A stretch of 64,000 bases of DNA. It comes from Paguma larvata (taxonomy: Eukaryota; Chordata; Mammalia; Carnivora; Viverridae). The notes below the pieces were generated by a model, which ran no database searches, was not told the DNA's origin, and saw only the letters and a program-made list of their open reading frames with translations. Positions 1 to 12,400 of this stretch are shown here, piece after piece (the first letter of the stretch is position 1; the number at the start of each line of letters is the position of its first letter). The DNA is taken from NCBI GenBank assembly GCA_030068075.1, contig CM057826.1, positions 37,250,211 through 37,314,210 on the forward strand. Reading direction: 5' to 3'. The position numbers and the translations under genes are program-made.

Positions 1-151
1 AGAACCAGTTATAGCTGAACAAATATGAACTACCATTTTCTTATGAAATTACTGAACTGAAATAATTTTTCATTACTTTATGGTCAGTTTTAATCTTTAA
101 GAAACTATAGCTAACCTTTTATACTTAATGAAAAAAAATTCCTATTTCTAG
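1..151 (+). other. 3' end of ITGA2 intron 2
   Basis: A/T-rich intron ending in a T-rich acceptor tract (TTCCTATTTCTAG) next to exon 3. No repeat recognised. Confidence 0.85.
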
Positions 152-261
152 GTTACTGGTTGGTTCACCTTGGAGTGGCTTTCCTGAGAACCGAATGGGA
201 GACGTGTATAAATGTCCTCTTGATCTCCCCGATGCTACATGTGAAAAACTGAATCTGGAAA
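152..261 (+). CDS. ITGA2: ITGA2 exon 3 (residues 62-99), propeller
   Basis: Acceptor TTTCTAG, donor A|GTAAGT. The first base completes a split Trp codon, followed by [17 protein letters not shown], a near-identical match to the first FG-GAP blade of human ITGA2. Ends one base into codon 99. Confidence 0.97.
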
Positions 262-3200
262 GTAAGTGGTAATTAGAAATATGATGTTTTGTACAAATTA
301 ACGAGATCTCATTTGTTACAAACCTAAGAAACAATAACAAAATCAATCATAGTTCTGTCTTAAAGAAATATAGACAAGTTTTTTTTGCCTTTATATCTTT
401 TGTAATATGAGATCCAGCTGCATCCAGTTTTTCAATACAGATTGAAGACCTGATTTAATAAGATGCATGGGAACTGTGCCGCCTCTTGGACCATCTACCC
501 CCTAGACTGTGGACCACTTTTCATTAATGTTTAGGTTTTATTTTGCTGATTACTTACAGAAATCTAAGTCTATCCATACTTCTGTCCCTTCACAAAACAA
601 ATTATTACGTATAGCCCTGTCAGTACTAGGGTCGCATTTAGAAGTATGGAGAAACACTGTTTCTCGTCTTGTCTAAGTGATTGCATTCTGACAACAAGAA
701 AAAAAAGTCACCATTTTGAAGTCTGTGTTTGGAATTGCTGTTTTAATTATCCATATCTCAGATGCTTTCTATTAATTCATAAAGTTATTAAAGGTACAAG
801 ACTAAAAAGCTAAATAAGTCATATTTCATGCAATATTTCCTGACGCATCTAAAAAATTACTCAATTTAATCATGCCCCAAAAACCCACCAATGTGGACTT
901 TTCGAGTTCTGAAGAACTGAAGCATAGATTAGGAAATCTCTGGTAGGCAATCAAAGGAAAGTGGAGATTCAAAAATAGTGATCGAGACTTAGAAGCAAGG
1001 CATGATTCTTATACATCTCTGTATACCTAATTTGTAGCATCATTTCTGGCATAAGATAGGAGTCCAGTAAACATGAGGTGGAAGGAATATCAGTGGTGTC
1101 AAATGCTACCAAGGCTGAAGTGTATGAAGACTCAGTATAGATTATTAGCTTATTTAAGGAGACAATGGATGAATTAGATCAGTGGTCTTCAAACATTGTA
1201 AACATTCATTTATATAAGACCTATGTATACATGTTATAAACCTGTACATGTTATAAACGTGTGCATATTATAAACATGTATACATTTACATAATGTTTCT
1301 AAAAATAGTAAAAATGTACACATTAGGGATGAATGCTAAAAGGTTTTATTATATAGTTCAAACATTTTATTTTATCACCCCACTGTACCATTTCACCTCT
1401 AACTTTTGAACATTCATCTCAAGGGATATATTTTTTATTTTTTTTAAGTTGATTTATTTTGAGAGAGAGTCAGAGAACTCAGGAGGGGCAGAGAGAGAAA
1501 GGAAGAGAGAGAATACCAGGCAGTTTCTGCACTGTCAGCGCAGAGCCTGACACAGAGCTCAAACCCATGAACTACAAAATCATGACCTGAACTGAAATCA
1601 AGAGTTGGATGCTTAACTGACTGAGCCACACAGGTGGTCCTATACTTTTTATTTTTGAAAAATTTTATGCATGTACTGACATATTATCTTCCTAAATAAA
1701 AATAAATTTAAAAGACTAAACACTGCAATGAGATACCATCTCATACCTGCAGAACGGCTAAAATTAACAATACAGGAGACAACGGATGTAGGCAAGGATG
1801 CGGAGAAAGGGGAACACTCTTACACCATTGGTAGGAATGCAAACTAGTACAACCATTCTGGAAAACTGTACGGAAGTTCCTCAAAAAGTTAAAAATAAGG
1901 GCGCCTGAGTGGCTCAGTTGGTTAGGCTTCCGACTTCGGCTCAGGTCATGATCTTGTGGTTCATGAGTTCAAGCCCCGCGTCAGGCTCTGTACTGACAGC
2001 TCGGAGCCTGGAGCCTGCTTCACATTCTGTGTCTCCCCCTCTCTCTGTTCCTCTTCTGCTTGCACTCTGTCTCTCTCTCTCTCTCTCTCAAAAATAAAGA
2101 TTAAAAATAATTTTTAAAAAAGTTAAAAATAGAACTATCCTATGACCAGCAATTGCACTACTGGTATTTATCCAAAAGATACAGAAATACTGATTCAAAG
2201 GGGCACATGCATCCTGATGTTTATAGCAGCATTATCAACAATAGTCAAATTATGGAAAGAACCCAATGTCCATTGACTGATAAATGGATATGAAGATGTG
2301 GTATATATACAATGGAATATTACTCAGCCATTGAAGAGAATGAAATCTTGCCATTTGCAATGACGTGGAAGGAGATAGAGTGTATTATGCTAAGTGAAAT
2401 AAGTCAGTCAGAGAAAGACAAACACCATATGATTTTACTCATACGTGGAATTTAAAAAACAAAACAGATGAACATAGGGGAAGGGAGGAAAAAACAGAGG
2501 AAACAAACCAGGAAACAGACTCTTAACTATAGAGAACAAACTAATGGTTGGTGGAGGGAGGTGGGTGGAGGATGGGCTAAATGGTGATGGGCATTAAGGA
2601 GGGCACTTGTTGGGCAGAGCACTGGATGTTATATGTAAGTGATGAATCACTGAATTATACTCCTGAAACTAAAAAACTAATCAATCAATTAATTAATTAA
2701 AAAATAATTTTGAAAGAACAAAAACATATGTATGGCAGTTCTGTTATTTTCTTTCTGCACTCAAGAAGATCACATCTTGTAAATTTCTTACCTTGAGTCT
2801 GAATCTAGTAGCCTTGAGGGGAGAAATGGGTCACAAAGAATTTAGAATCATGTGAGACATGAACAAGTTCTACGAGTAAAAGTAGACCTTTGTTTTCAGA
2901 AGTTGAGTAGTGAAGGAGAATTGGGAAAATAGTTCGATGGAGTAGCAGGGTTGAGTGAAGATTTTCCTGATAAAGAGGAATGAATGATCCTATTTGTAGG
3001 GAGAGTAGAAGGAGGTGATAAAAGGGAGTAACTATTCATTAAGAATAGAATCAACTGGTTGGAATTAACATCACTAGTCTATGGGAAAATTAGTCTTAGA
3101 TTACTCCTTTCTTGAAGACACAAAGGAAAAGAGAGAACAAGGAGGAGTTCCAAGAATGACCTTTAGGTAAAGATAATAAAACAATGGCCCTGGGTCAAGG

Positions 3201-6200
3201 AGGATAAGTGAAAGTGGCAATGTTAGCTAGGTAGAGATTAGAGAACTTGAGTAAATAATACTCTTGAGAATTGCAATGTTCCATAGCTCAAGAATGGATA
3301 CTGTAGGAGGACGATGCCCTAGTTCAGTGGGAGAGAGGACGTTGGGGTTATTTTAGATGGCTAGTCTCATAACTTCCTTTTGTTTTCTTATTTATTTATT
3401 TATCTTATTTATCTTATTTATCTTATTTAAATCCAAGTTAGTGTGGGCGCCCGGGTGGCTCAGTGGGTGGAGTGTCTGACTTCAGCTCAGGTCGTGATCT
3501 CGCAGTTTGTGGCTTCGAGCCCCACGTCGGGCTCTGTGCTGACAGCTCAGAGCCTGGAGCCTGCTTCAGATTATGTGTCACACTCTCTCTCAAAAATAAA
3601 CAAACATTAAACATTTTTTTCTAAATCGAAGTCAGTTAACATAATGGCTTCAGGAGTAGAATTGAGTAAGTCATCACTTAAGTACAATACCCAGTGCTCG
3701 TCCCAACGAGTGCCTTCCTTAATGCCCATCACCCATCTACCCATTCCCCCACCCAACACCCCTCCAGCAACCCCCAGTTTGTTCTCTGTATTTAAGAGTC
3801 TCTTATGGTTTGCCTCCCTCTGTATTTTTATCTTATTTTTCCTTCCCTTCCTCTACGTTAATTTGTTTTGTTTCTTAAATTCCATGTATGACTGAAATCA
3901 TACGGTATTTGTCTTTCTCTGACTGACTTATTTCACTTAGCATAATGCATTCTAGTTCCATTCACATGTTGCAAATGGCAAAATTTCATTCTTTTTATCA
4001 CCAAGTAATAATGCATTAAATATGGACTATACATACACCCACACACATATGTAAACTACATCTTCTTTATCCATTCATCAGTTGATTGACACTTGGGCTC
4101 TTTCCATATTCGGCTATTGTTGACAGTATTGCTACAAACATCAGCGTGCATGTGCCCCTTTGAATCAGCATTTTTGTATCCTTTAGATAAATATCTAAGA
4201 GTGCAATTGCAGTTGTAGGGTAGTTCCATTTTTAATTTTTTTAAGCTTATTTATTTTTGAGAGAAAACAAGTGGGAAAGAGGCAGAAAGAGAGGAAGACA
4301 GAGGCTCCAGAGCAGGCTCTCTGCTGAGAACAAGAGCCCAATACGGGACTCAAACTCACGAACCTTGAGATTATGCCCTGAGCTAAAGTCAGATGCTTAA
4401 CTGACTGAGCCACCCAGATGCCCCCTATTTTTAATTTTTTTGAGAAACCTCCATACTCCTTTCCAGAGTGGCTACACCAGTTTGCATTCCAACCAACAGT
4501 GCAATTACCTTTCTCCACATCCTCATTCACACCTGTTGTTTCCTGTGTTGTTAATTTTGGCCGTTCTGACAAGTGGGAGGTGGTTTCTCACTGTGGTTTT
4601 AATTTATATTTCCCTAATGGTGAGTGATGGTAAGGTCTTTTCAGAATTTCCTTTTAAAATTCACTCACTACTGCTTTGGGCCAGATTCTACTATATGCCA
4701 TTTTTTAAATAACACTTTAAGGATATTTTTTCTGATCTAGACTAAAACATTAGATGGAGCCATTGTGACCTTGAAAAGAGTGGGTTGGCGAACTGGAGAC
4801 CAAATAGTGTCCTCATATGTGTTTTGTTTGGCCAGCACTTTGTTTTTACAAATCTTAAACTTAAAATGCCTATCAGCCATGCCCTTTCCAGATTCCAGCC
4901 CCTAATATCCTACATTGTGTAGCCTCACACATTTAAGTGTATGAGCTGCCAGATCACTGAAGGCCCCTTATTTCTCCACGTGTGAATATATAATGTGAGT
5001 GCCTGGATATATGACACTAAACTCAATGCTACATATAAACATGAGTGTGGGGTTTGTTTTTTTTAACAACTTTAAATAAATGGCAAAGATTTATTCATTT
5101 TTTTAAATCTTTTCTCTTTGAAAGCTGCCACAAGCATTCCCAATGTTACCGAAATGAAAACCAACATGAACCTTGGCTTGACACTCGCAAGGAATGTAGG
5201 AACCGGAGGATTTCTCGTGAGTGTTTACCTTTCAAATTCTCATCTGTCTCAAGAAGGTGTGAAGTTAGTGTCTTCTCACCATCCCACCTATAAAATCAAA
5301 ATCTTGATGTTTAAATATTAGAGTTTGCTTTGGGATAAATCATACCATGTGGATATCCAACGTGACCTACCCATCTGTCGATACATAGACTTATTAAGAT
5401 ACTCTGCAAAACCATTTCCACAGAATGTCTTAGAAGAAAGTAGCAAAAGGAACACCAACCCTTTGCCCTTGGAAAGTGTGCTTAGCATTTGTTGATAACA
5501 GCAGAATTCCAGATCCCGTTTCTTCTTCCCATAGGAATTTTACAATAGGTACTGCTAATTCAGAGAGTACATTTTCAGGCTGAAGAGTATTTCTGTCTTT
5601 AATCATTTGCTATAGCCCTTTGGCGAATCTGGTTTCATTTAAGTCATGGATGGCTTGTCCTCTCATCTTGTTTCATGTTAGTGTTTACTCTCTTGAGTTT
5701 CTAGAATGCTGTGAGAAAACATCACAAATCAGTGAAATAGAAAAACCTTCTTGAACAAGTGGTTTGGGGACAACTAATTGGTGAATAATTTGTATATTCA
5801 AATCTACTTTCAAGTGGATTAAAGAGTTAATATAAAAAACTGGAAGAAAATGAAAATTTTCTAGAAGAGGGAAGAATTTATAAGCTTAGAACTAACAAAA
5901 GAAATAATATAGGAATTGGTTGAAAAGATTTATCTGACTATATAAAAAAAAGAAAACCATCACATACCAAAAAAAAGTTTTTAAGGCAAATAAAAACCCT
6001 ATCTTTCTAGACATTTCCACCAGCTCATAGATGATCCTAGTTATATTGCCCTGTTAAAATAGCCACAGAAAACTTAATTTAACTTTATATTAGTTATGTC
6101 TATGCCATCGACATGCAAACTTAAAAGCCTGTGTGTATAACTGAACTATTTTAAGAACATAAATAATTTTGAACAATGTCATTCTACTTTTACTAATAGA

Positions 6201-9200
6201 TACTAGTATTGAAACATTGGCACTACTCAATAAATCAGATGTTGCTTATAATACGTGTAATTCAAAGCATAAATAAATAGTGCAAGGAATCTTCATCACT
6301 CATGGTATTCGGAAGTTTTATAAATAGGGTTGTTTTCCTCTTTTTTTGTTTTTGCTTTTAAGGTTGAATAAATTTTGAAAAAGGAAATTGTTGACATAGA
6401 GAGATTACAGGATATATTTCTAAATTTTTAGTTTGTAACTTCAGATAAAGTAAAATAAAATTGCAAGAGAATTTAAGAGATTAACAACCAATGTAGCAAG
6501 CAGAGAAGGAGGGAAGAGGAAGGGAAGGAGAGAGAGGGGAAAAAAAGAAAAATAAAAAGCCAAAGCTTGCTTTACATACCTAAAAGGTCAAAATCTTAAG
6601 ATACTCTTAAGAATTATGTGGAAAAGGCTGACAATCATCACATTTTTTTGAAACTGCTTAAGTTCTGGGCTTAAAGCAGGAATGTAGTTCTGGCATTAAC
6701 AATTGGCATATTCTAATTTCAACTTCTTAATGCTGTTTTCCATTGCTTTTAAAACAAAAAAAAAATTCTCGAACACTTCATCAGTTATTATTTTTCAAGG
6801 TGATTTTAAAAAACCAACTTGGGAATGGGGATATAGGAATCAATATAATTGGTATTCGTTATTTGATGAACTAACCAAAGGTATCACTGGTGCTTTTCCC
6901 TTAACTAATTGGCAAAATGAACCAGTGTTATAGGAGGAAGAACTATGGCTTATTCGTTGAGCATGAAATATAACCACAGCTGCTTTTCCTTTGAGCAACC
7001 AACAATTAAACTGGGTCAAATAAATTCCTTTTTATTCTTCCAATTTTTTTTTTGCAAGTTCACACCTTTTTGTTAAATTTCAATAAATGAGCCACAGCTT
7101 ACATAATGTTAAACTTTGTAGATGCTCTTTGAGATCTTGACTAGACTTCTCTTTCCCATTTTTCTCCTTTCACATCTAGCAGTTTTAACAGGATTTAATG
7201 TAATGTTTCCTGTGTGATTTATCCACAATTTAATCAGGAGTACTTGGCATTGAAAGGCTGATGAAAAGGAGAGATCCGAGGTTGGGTTAATGGAGATCTT
7301 ACGAATCAGAGTATGTATGATGTGGGCAAGGAGATGAGTGCCAGCTGGGATGACTTTTAGGCAGTGGAAGTAGGGGGATCAGAAGTCCTCAAATACGTGA
7401 TAGCATAGTTAAAAGCTGCAGTTATTAACCTCATTTGTGTTTGTTTAGTGGGTTTTCACAAAGAATTTGTCTTCTCAGACTCTCCTTGAAAATTTGGAAG
7501 ATCTGGCAAGACTGGCAAAAGGCAGGAGCCATGGTGGGCTGCCCTCGTGTGTGGCACCTGGACTCTTCATTTACCATGGCGTCTATCCCAGCCCAGAGCA
7601 CTCTTAGGTTGCTGCCTGATCCTGGGGTTTTATGGTTTCTGCTGAATAGAATAAGTGGTAGTATACATATAAGAGAATAGTATAAGCGAATAGTATAACC
7701 TTTGTTCAAGATAACAACAGTACAGGCACTGGATGGCTCAGGCGGTTAAGCAGCCAACTCTTGATCATGACTCAGGCCATGGCCTCACAATTCACGGATT
7801 TGAGCTCCCCATTGGGCTTTGCACTAACATAACAGCACAGCATGGAGCCTACTTGGGATTCTCTTTCTCTTCTCTCTCTGCCCCTCCCCCTGCGCTCCCT
7901 CTCCCTATCTCTCTCAGAATGAATAAATAAACTTTGGGGGGGAAAATAACAACAGCAATGATGCTGGCTAATGACTGTGTGCCATTTGTTATTTACCCCA
8001 CACTGTTCTAAATGTTTTATATCTAGAGAACCATTTAATCTTCACAACACCTTAAATGATATTAGATATAATTATCCTCATTTACGGATAAAGCCCCTGA
8101 AGCCCAGGTAACTGAGAGACAAACGATGAAGGAAAGCACCTCCTTTCTCTAGTTTGGTGGGTGACCTGAGGGGCTCCTCCCTAGGCCGCTGACACCTGCC
8201 TCCCAGCCCAGCCACCATCTTTTCCCTCACTTCTGTTTGCTCTTTCTCTCTGACGCACTTTCTCTCAGAGGTTTTTTTTTTTGACCTGATAGTTTCAAGA
8301 GTTGACAATTCCTAGTATCTTGTGAAATCATAGAAATGATCTCTGAGTTTTACAAATGGAGAAGTAGACCACTAACATTTTCCATGTGTTTTGTCATTGT
8401 TCTCATTTCTTTGAAGACGTGCGGTCCCCTGTGGGCACAGCAATGCGGAAGCCAGTATTATGCAACTGGTGTTTGTTCTGATATCAGTCCCGATTTTCAG
8501 CTCTTGGCCAGCTTTGCACCTGCAGTTCAGAGTAAGTGATGAATGTGCAGAGGGTCCGAGCAATACCTCACACAAAGGGCAGAAGCCGGATTTATCAAGT
8601 ACCACTGGACCCCTCAAGTCCATTTTACTTTGTCCTCTTTGCATATGAGTCTGAAGATTGAATTAACAATGGAAATCTGATTTTTTCATCTTTTCCTTTG
8701 TAGCCTGCTCTTCTCTCATAGATGTTGTGGTTGTATGTGATGAGTCAAATAGTATTTATCCCTGGGATGCAGTAAAGAATTTTTTGGAAAAATTTGTCCA
8801 AGGTCTGGATATAGGCCCCACAAAGACACAGGTATGGACATGAATAATACATACACGAACCCACAGATTTCTTTCTAAGACAATATTGTTAGATATGAGG
8901 TCTTAATTTTTGCATTTGTCAAAGCCCCACACTAAATGCATTTAATGTTAACCTTGACAGTGAATTGAAATTTGCACTACATTGAGTTTTTCTGTCTATG
9001 ATGTTGCCCAATGTTAGTGTTTGAGCTTAGATTTCTGTTTCTGACAGGCATCAGATACAGGATGTAGCATTTTAATCTTTTTGAGTTGCTTATTTTTTCC
9101 TCCTATAACTCATGAATTTATCAATACATTTAAAAATCCAATACGTATTTTTTCTTGACAGCCACTTGGACTAATAATTAATTTCTTTTGTTGTCCTTGA

Positions 9201-9393
9201 ATTTCTGGGATTTTTGTTAAAAAGTCAATAGACAGGGGCGCCTAGATGGCTCAGTCCATTAAGCGTCAGACTTTGGTTCAGGTCACAATCTCACAGTTGG
9301 GGAGTTTGAGCCCTACATCAGGCTCTCAGCACAGAGTCCGCTTCCGATCCTCTGTCCCGCCCCCGTCTGCCTGTCCTCTGCATGTGCTCCCAT

Positions 9394-9429
<36 letters not shown>

Positions 9430-12400
9430 TCTCTCTCCCTCCCTCTCAAAAATTAACATTTTTAAGTCTATAAACAGCATAATCCTATCTTGTTATTTTT
9501 TAGCTTTTATAATATTTTATTCAGTTCTTCCTTTTTTACACAGAATAAGATTTTTTAATAATTTTGTATAGCACTCTGTGTTTTAAGGAGTCTTTAATTT
9601 GCTCTTCTATCTTCTTCAGCTAGGAACATAAGTTTCATGCTTCCATAAAACTGAATAACATTTATTGTTAAGGTTCTGGGTCTTCTTTCTTTCTTTCTTA
9701 TTGGATTTGCCCTTTCACGGTCATTCTGGCTGAACCAATATCAACAAGGCCAGTTGACAGAGTTCCCAGTGTATGTTCTTGGGTTGTTCCTGTCATCTGA
9801 CACCTTGCATCCAACATCTAATAACAATTGTTGAAACATCTTCCCCTAAATGTTTCACAGTTAGCTATATTGAAATTTGATTTTCTGCTTTCCTGTACAG
9901 TGTTACGAAATATTATTATGTTTTCCCATGGACGTTGCTTTTCAATACCAAGAGGACATTAATGTTCACCAAAACTTTGGAGGTTTCACTGTGGGCTTTT
10001 ACCAGAAAAGTCTATGAATAAGACCAGGTATAGCATTTATTTCTGGATAGCGTCTTGTTAAGGTCCCATCATAAGAGAAGTCTGCATAGGTATCTGCTTG
10101 TTTTATCCATCTCTAAATGGACTTACCCCATAACATGACTTACTATATTTAATAGTCTCTTGAATGGATTTCATGGCTTTCCTCTCCTTTCCTTCTTACC
10201 CCCATGCATCTTCATCTCTAGAGGTGACTTACACAGTCTCTTTTTCTTACAATCTAAATTTTACCTTCCTGTAAGTCCTAATATACTATATTTCCTTAAG
10301 TCTCTTACTCATTATTCCCCTTTCTACACAGGAGTTCTGGGACTGTCATACTATCTTCCTCTCCTATTAGACATTTAACTCCTTAGAGTTATTTTTGACC
10401 CTTTCCTCTCTCTCAGGTCTTACATCCTGTCCTAAAGAGAGGGCTCCAGAATATATTTTTCACATCTTCCCAGTGCTTCCTAGCAAAAGTAGCTGATTGA
10501 ACTCAGAAATCCAGGCCTTGCCCCTTCCACCTTCCTTACGTACTGACCTCTATCTTAAAGACCTTTTTACAACACTGACTACTCTTTACCACTTCTTATT
10601 CTAGAAGCCCCCAACTCCTAGGCATAGGGTATGATTTCAGTGCTGAGAAAAGGACATTAATAGAAGTATTTGGCCTTCTTGATCTAAAGGATTAGGGTAT
10701 GTCCCCCAACCTTGTTCAGAAGTTGTTCCATCTGTCAGATTTCTCATCTCTAATGGCATTTTCCCTGAAGGCCAGAAACCTCCTGCCTACTTGCATATGC
10801 AGCAGCTTCCTTCCAAAGATGCTAAAGTCTGTGATTAGAGAAATCCAGAATAATAAATACATCCAAATTGACTGTTTTGATTAGCTCTCAATTTTTTTCT
10901 TTTGTACTCAGATCTAATTCTTTGTTTATTATGCACCTGTTCTTAATTGATGAGCTGTTATCTTCCATCTATGACTGCTTATAATTGTTTACATGCTTAT
11001 ATCTATCATTAATTAGAAAGTTTATATCATTTTAATCTTCCTGTTATGAACTTTATTCTAATATTTATCCATTTTAAAATATTATAAGACACTGCTTAAA
11101 AATCCATTACTAGATAATCTCTAACTATTGTAGCTGAAAATCTATAACTATTACTCTTGAGAACCAAATCATACATGATAGGACATGATCTTGCTTATCA
11201 ACAAGTGCTATTGCTATACTGACAGCCTCTAACAAAGAAGTCACTCCATTGGAAGAAAAAGAACTATTCTTAGGAACAAAATTGGAAATGATTCCCTAAT
11301 ACCATCAGCCCACATCCAAATGTACTTTTGATTTTGATTTATTGGTTAATTAGAAGTTATCTATAACTTAATGACAAACCTTTAATAAACTTCTGCTTTC
11401 TTGAAGGTGGGGTTAATTCAGTATGCCAACAAACCAAGAGTTGTATTTAACCTGAACACTTTCAAAACCAAAGCTGCAATGATTGAAGCAACATCTCGGA
11501 CATACCAATATGGTGGCGATCTCACAAATACATTCAAAGCAATTCAATATGCAAAGTAAGTTACGATGCAAATAGCCCAATATTTTGATAAAATAGAAGT
11601 GCTTCTAAGTAAGAAAGAAGAAAAAAAGACAAAGAAAAGTAACATACCTAGTGCCCACACTTAAATCAGAAATAATGAAGAAAAGTTCGAACATTCTGTC
11701 ATTTGAACACTGAGAAGACACTAGGAAATGAAATTTTAAAGTCTTTGATTTCTAGGATTTTTATAAGATATTCCATGATTTTTAAAAAAAGATTTGATAT
11801 AAAGTAAATGAAACATTAAAATACCTTAGGTTAGGTAGGAAATGGAGCAATCTGCAATTATTTGTTAGTATTTATCAAGGCCACAGACAACTTAAGCTAA
11901 TGGAGCCTTTCATGCAAATTAAGAAGGGCCATAAAATCTTAAATGTTAATGACCTTGGAGTCTGAATTGAATGGAATGGGCTCACTATACTTATTACAAT
12001 CTGGGCAGTGTGAACATTACAACCGTATAACCCTCTCTTAATTTTTAGCTCAGTTTCTATATTTTCTCAGAACTCCTGACCTTTTAATCATATGCCTTTA
12101 CAAAAATGCTAAAAACTCTCCTATTGTTAAAAAATAAATGAGAACAATAACTTCACCTTCAAACCTACATCCTGCCTCTGTCATCGTGCATTTCTTCTTT
12201 CCACTACCATAACTCCTTGAAAAATTGTCTATTTTCCCTCCCTCCACTTCCTTGAAACATCGTAAGAGAAGTTTAGGAAATGTGGCCCTCTTTATCAGCC
12301 AATAACCCAGTGGTCCTGCCTCAAAACCTTATCCTCTTCAGCTTCCTTTGCCATTTGCTGATGATAAACACAAACTGGTATTCCAGCCCCAGTTGCCATG

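Larger units (their letters stand above)
3428..4640 (-). mobile_element. L1 3' end, antisense, split by two SINEs
   Basis: Reads as the reverse complement of the carnivore L1 3' UTR and ORF2 end: TTCAGGAGTAGAATTGAGTA, CCATCACCCATCTACCCATT, TTTGTCTTTCTCTGACTGAC, CTTTCCATATTCGGCTATTG, CTCCATACTCCTTTCCAGAG. Truncated at about 4640. SINEs at 3443-3621 and 4243-4426 interrupt it. Confidence 0.9.
262..5124 (+). other. ITGA2 intron 3 (4.9 kb)
   Basis: Holds four Can-SINEs and two L1 3' ends in opposite orientation (listed separately). Nothing recognised in 262-1430, 2704-3390 or 4650-5110, apart from A/T-rich intron. Confidence 0.9.
5217..8416 (+). other. ITGA2 intron 4 (3.2 kb)
   Basis: A/T-rich. 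Holds a short purine-rich patch (about 6500-6560), one Can-SINE and an MIR (listed). Nothing else recognised. Confidence 0.9.
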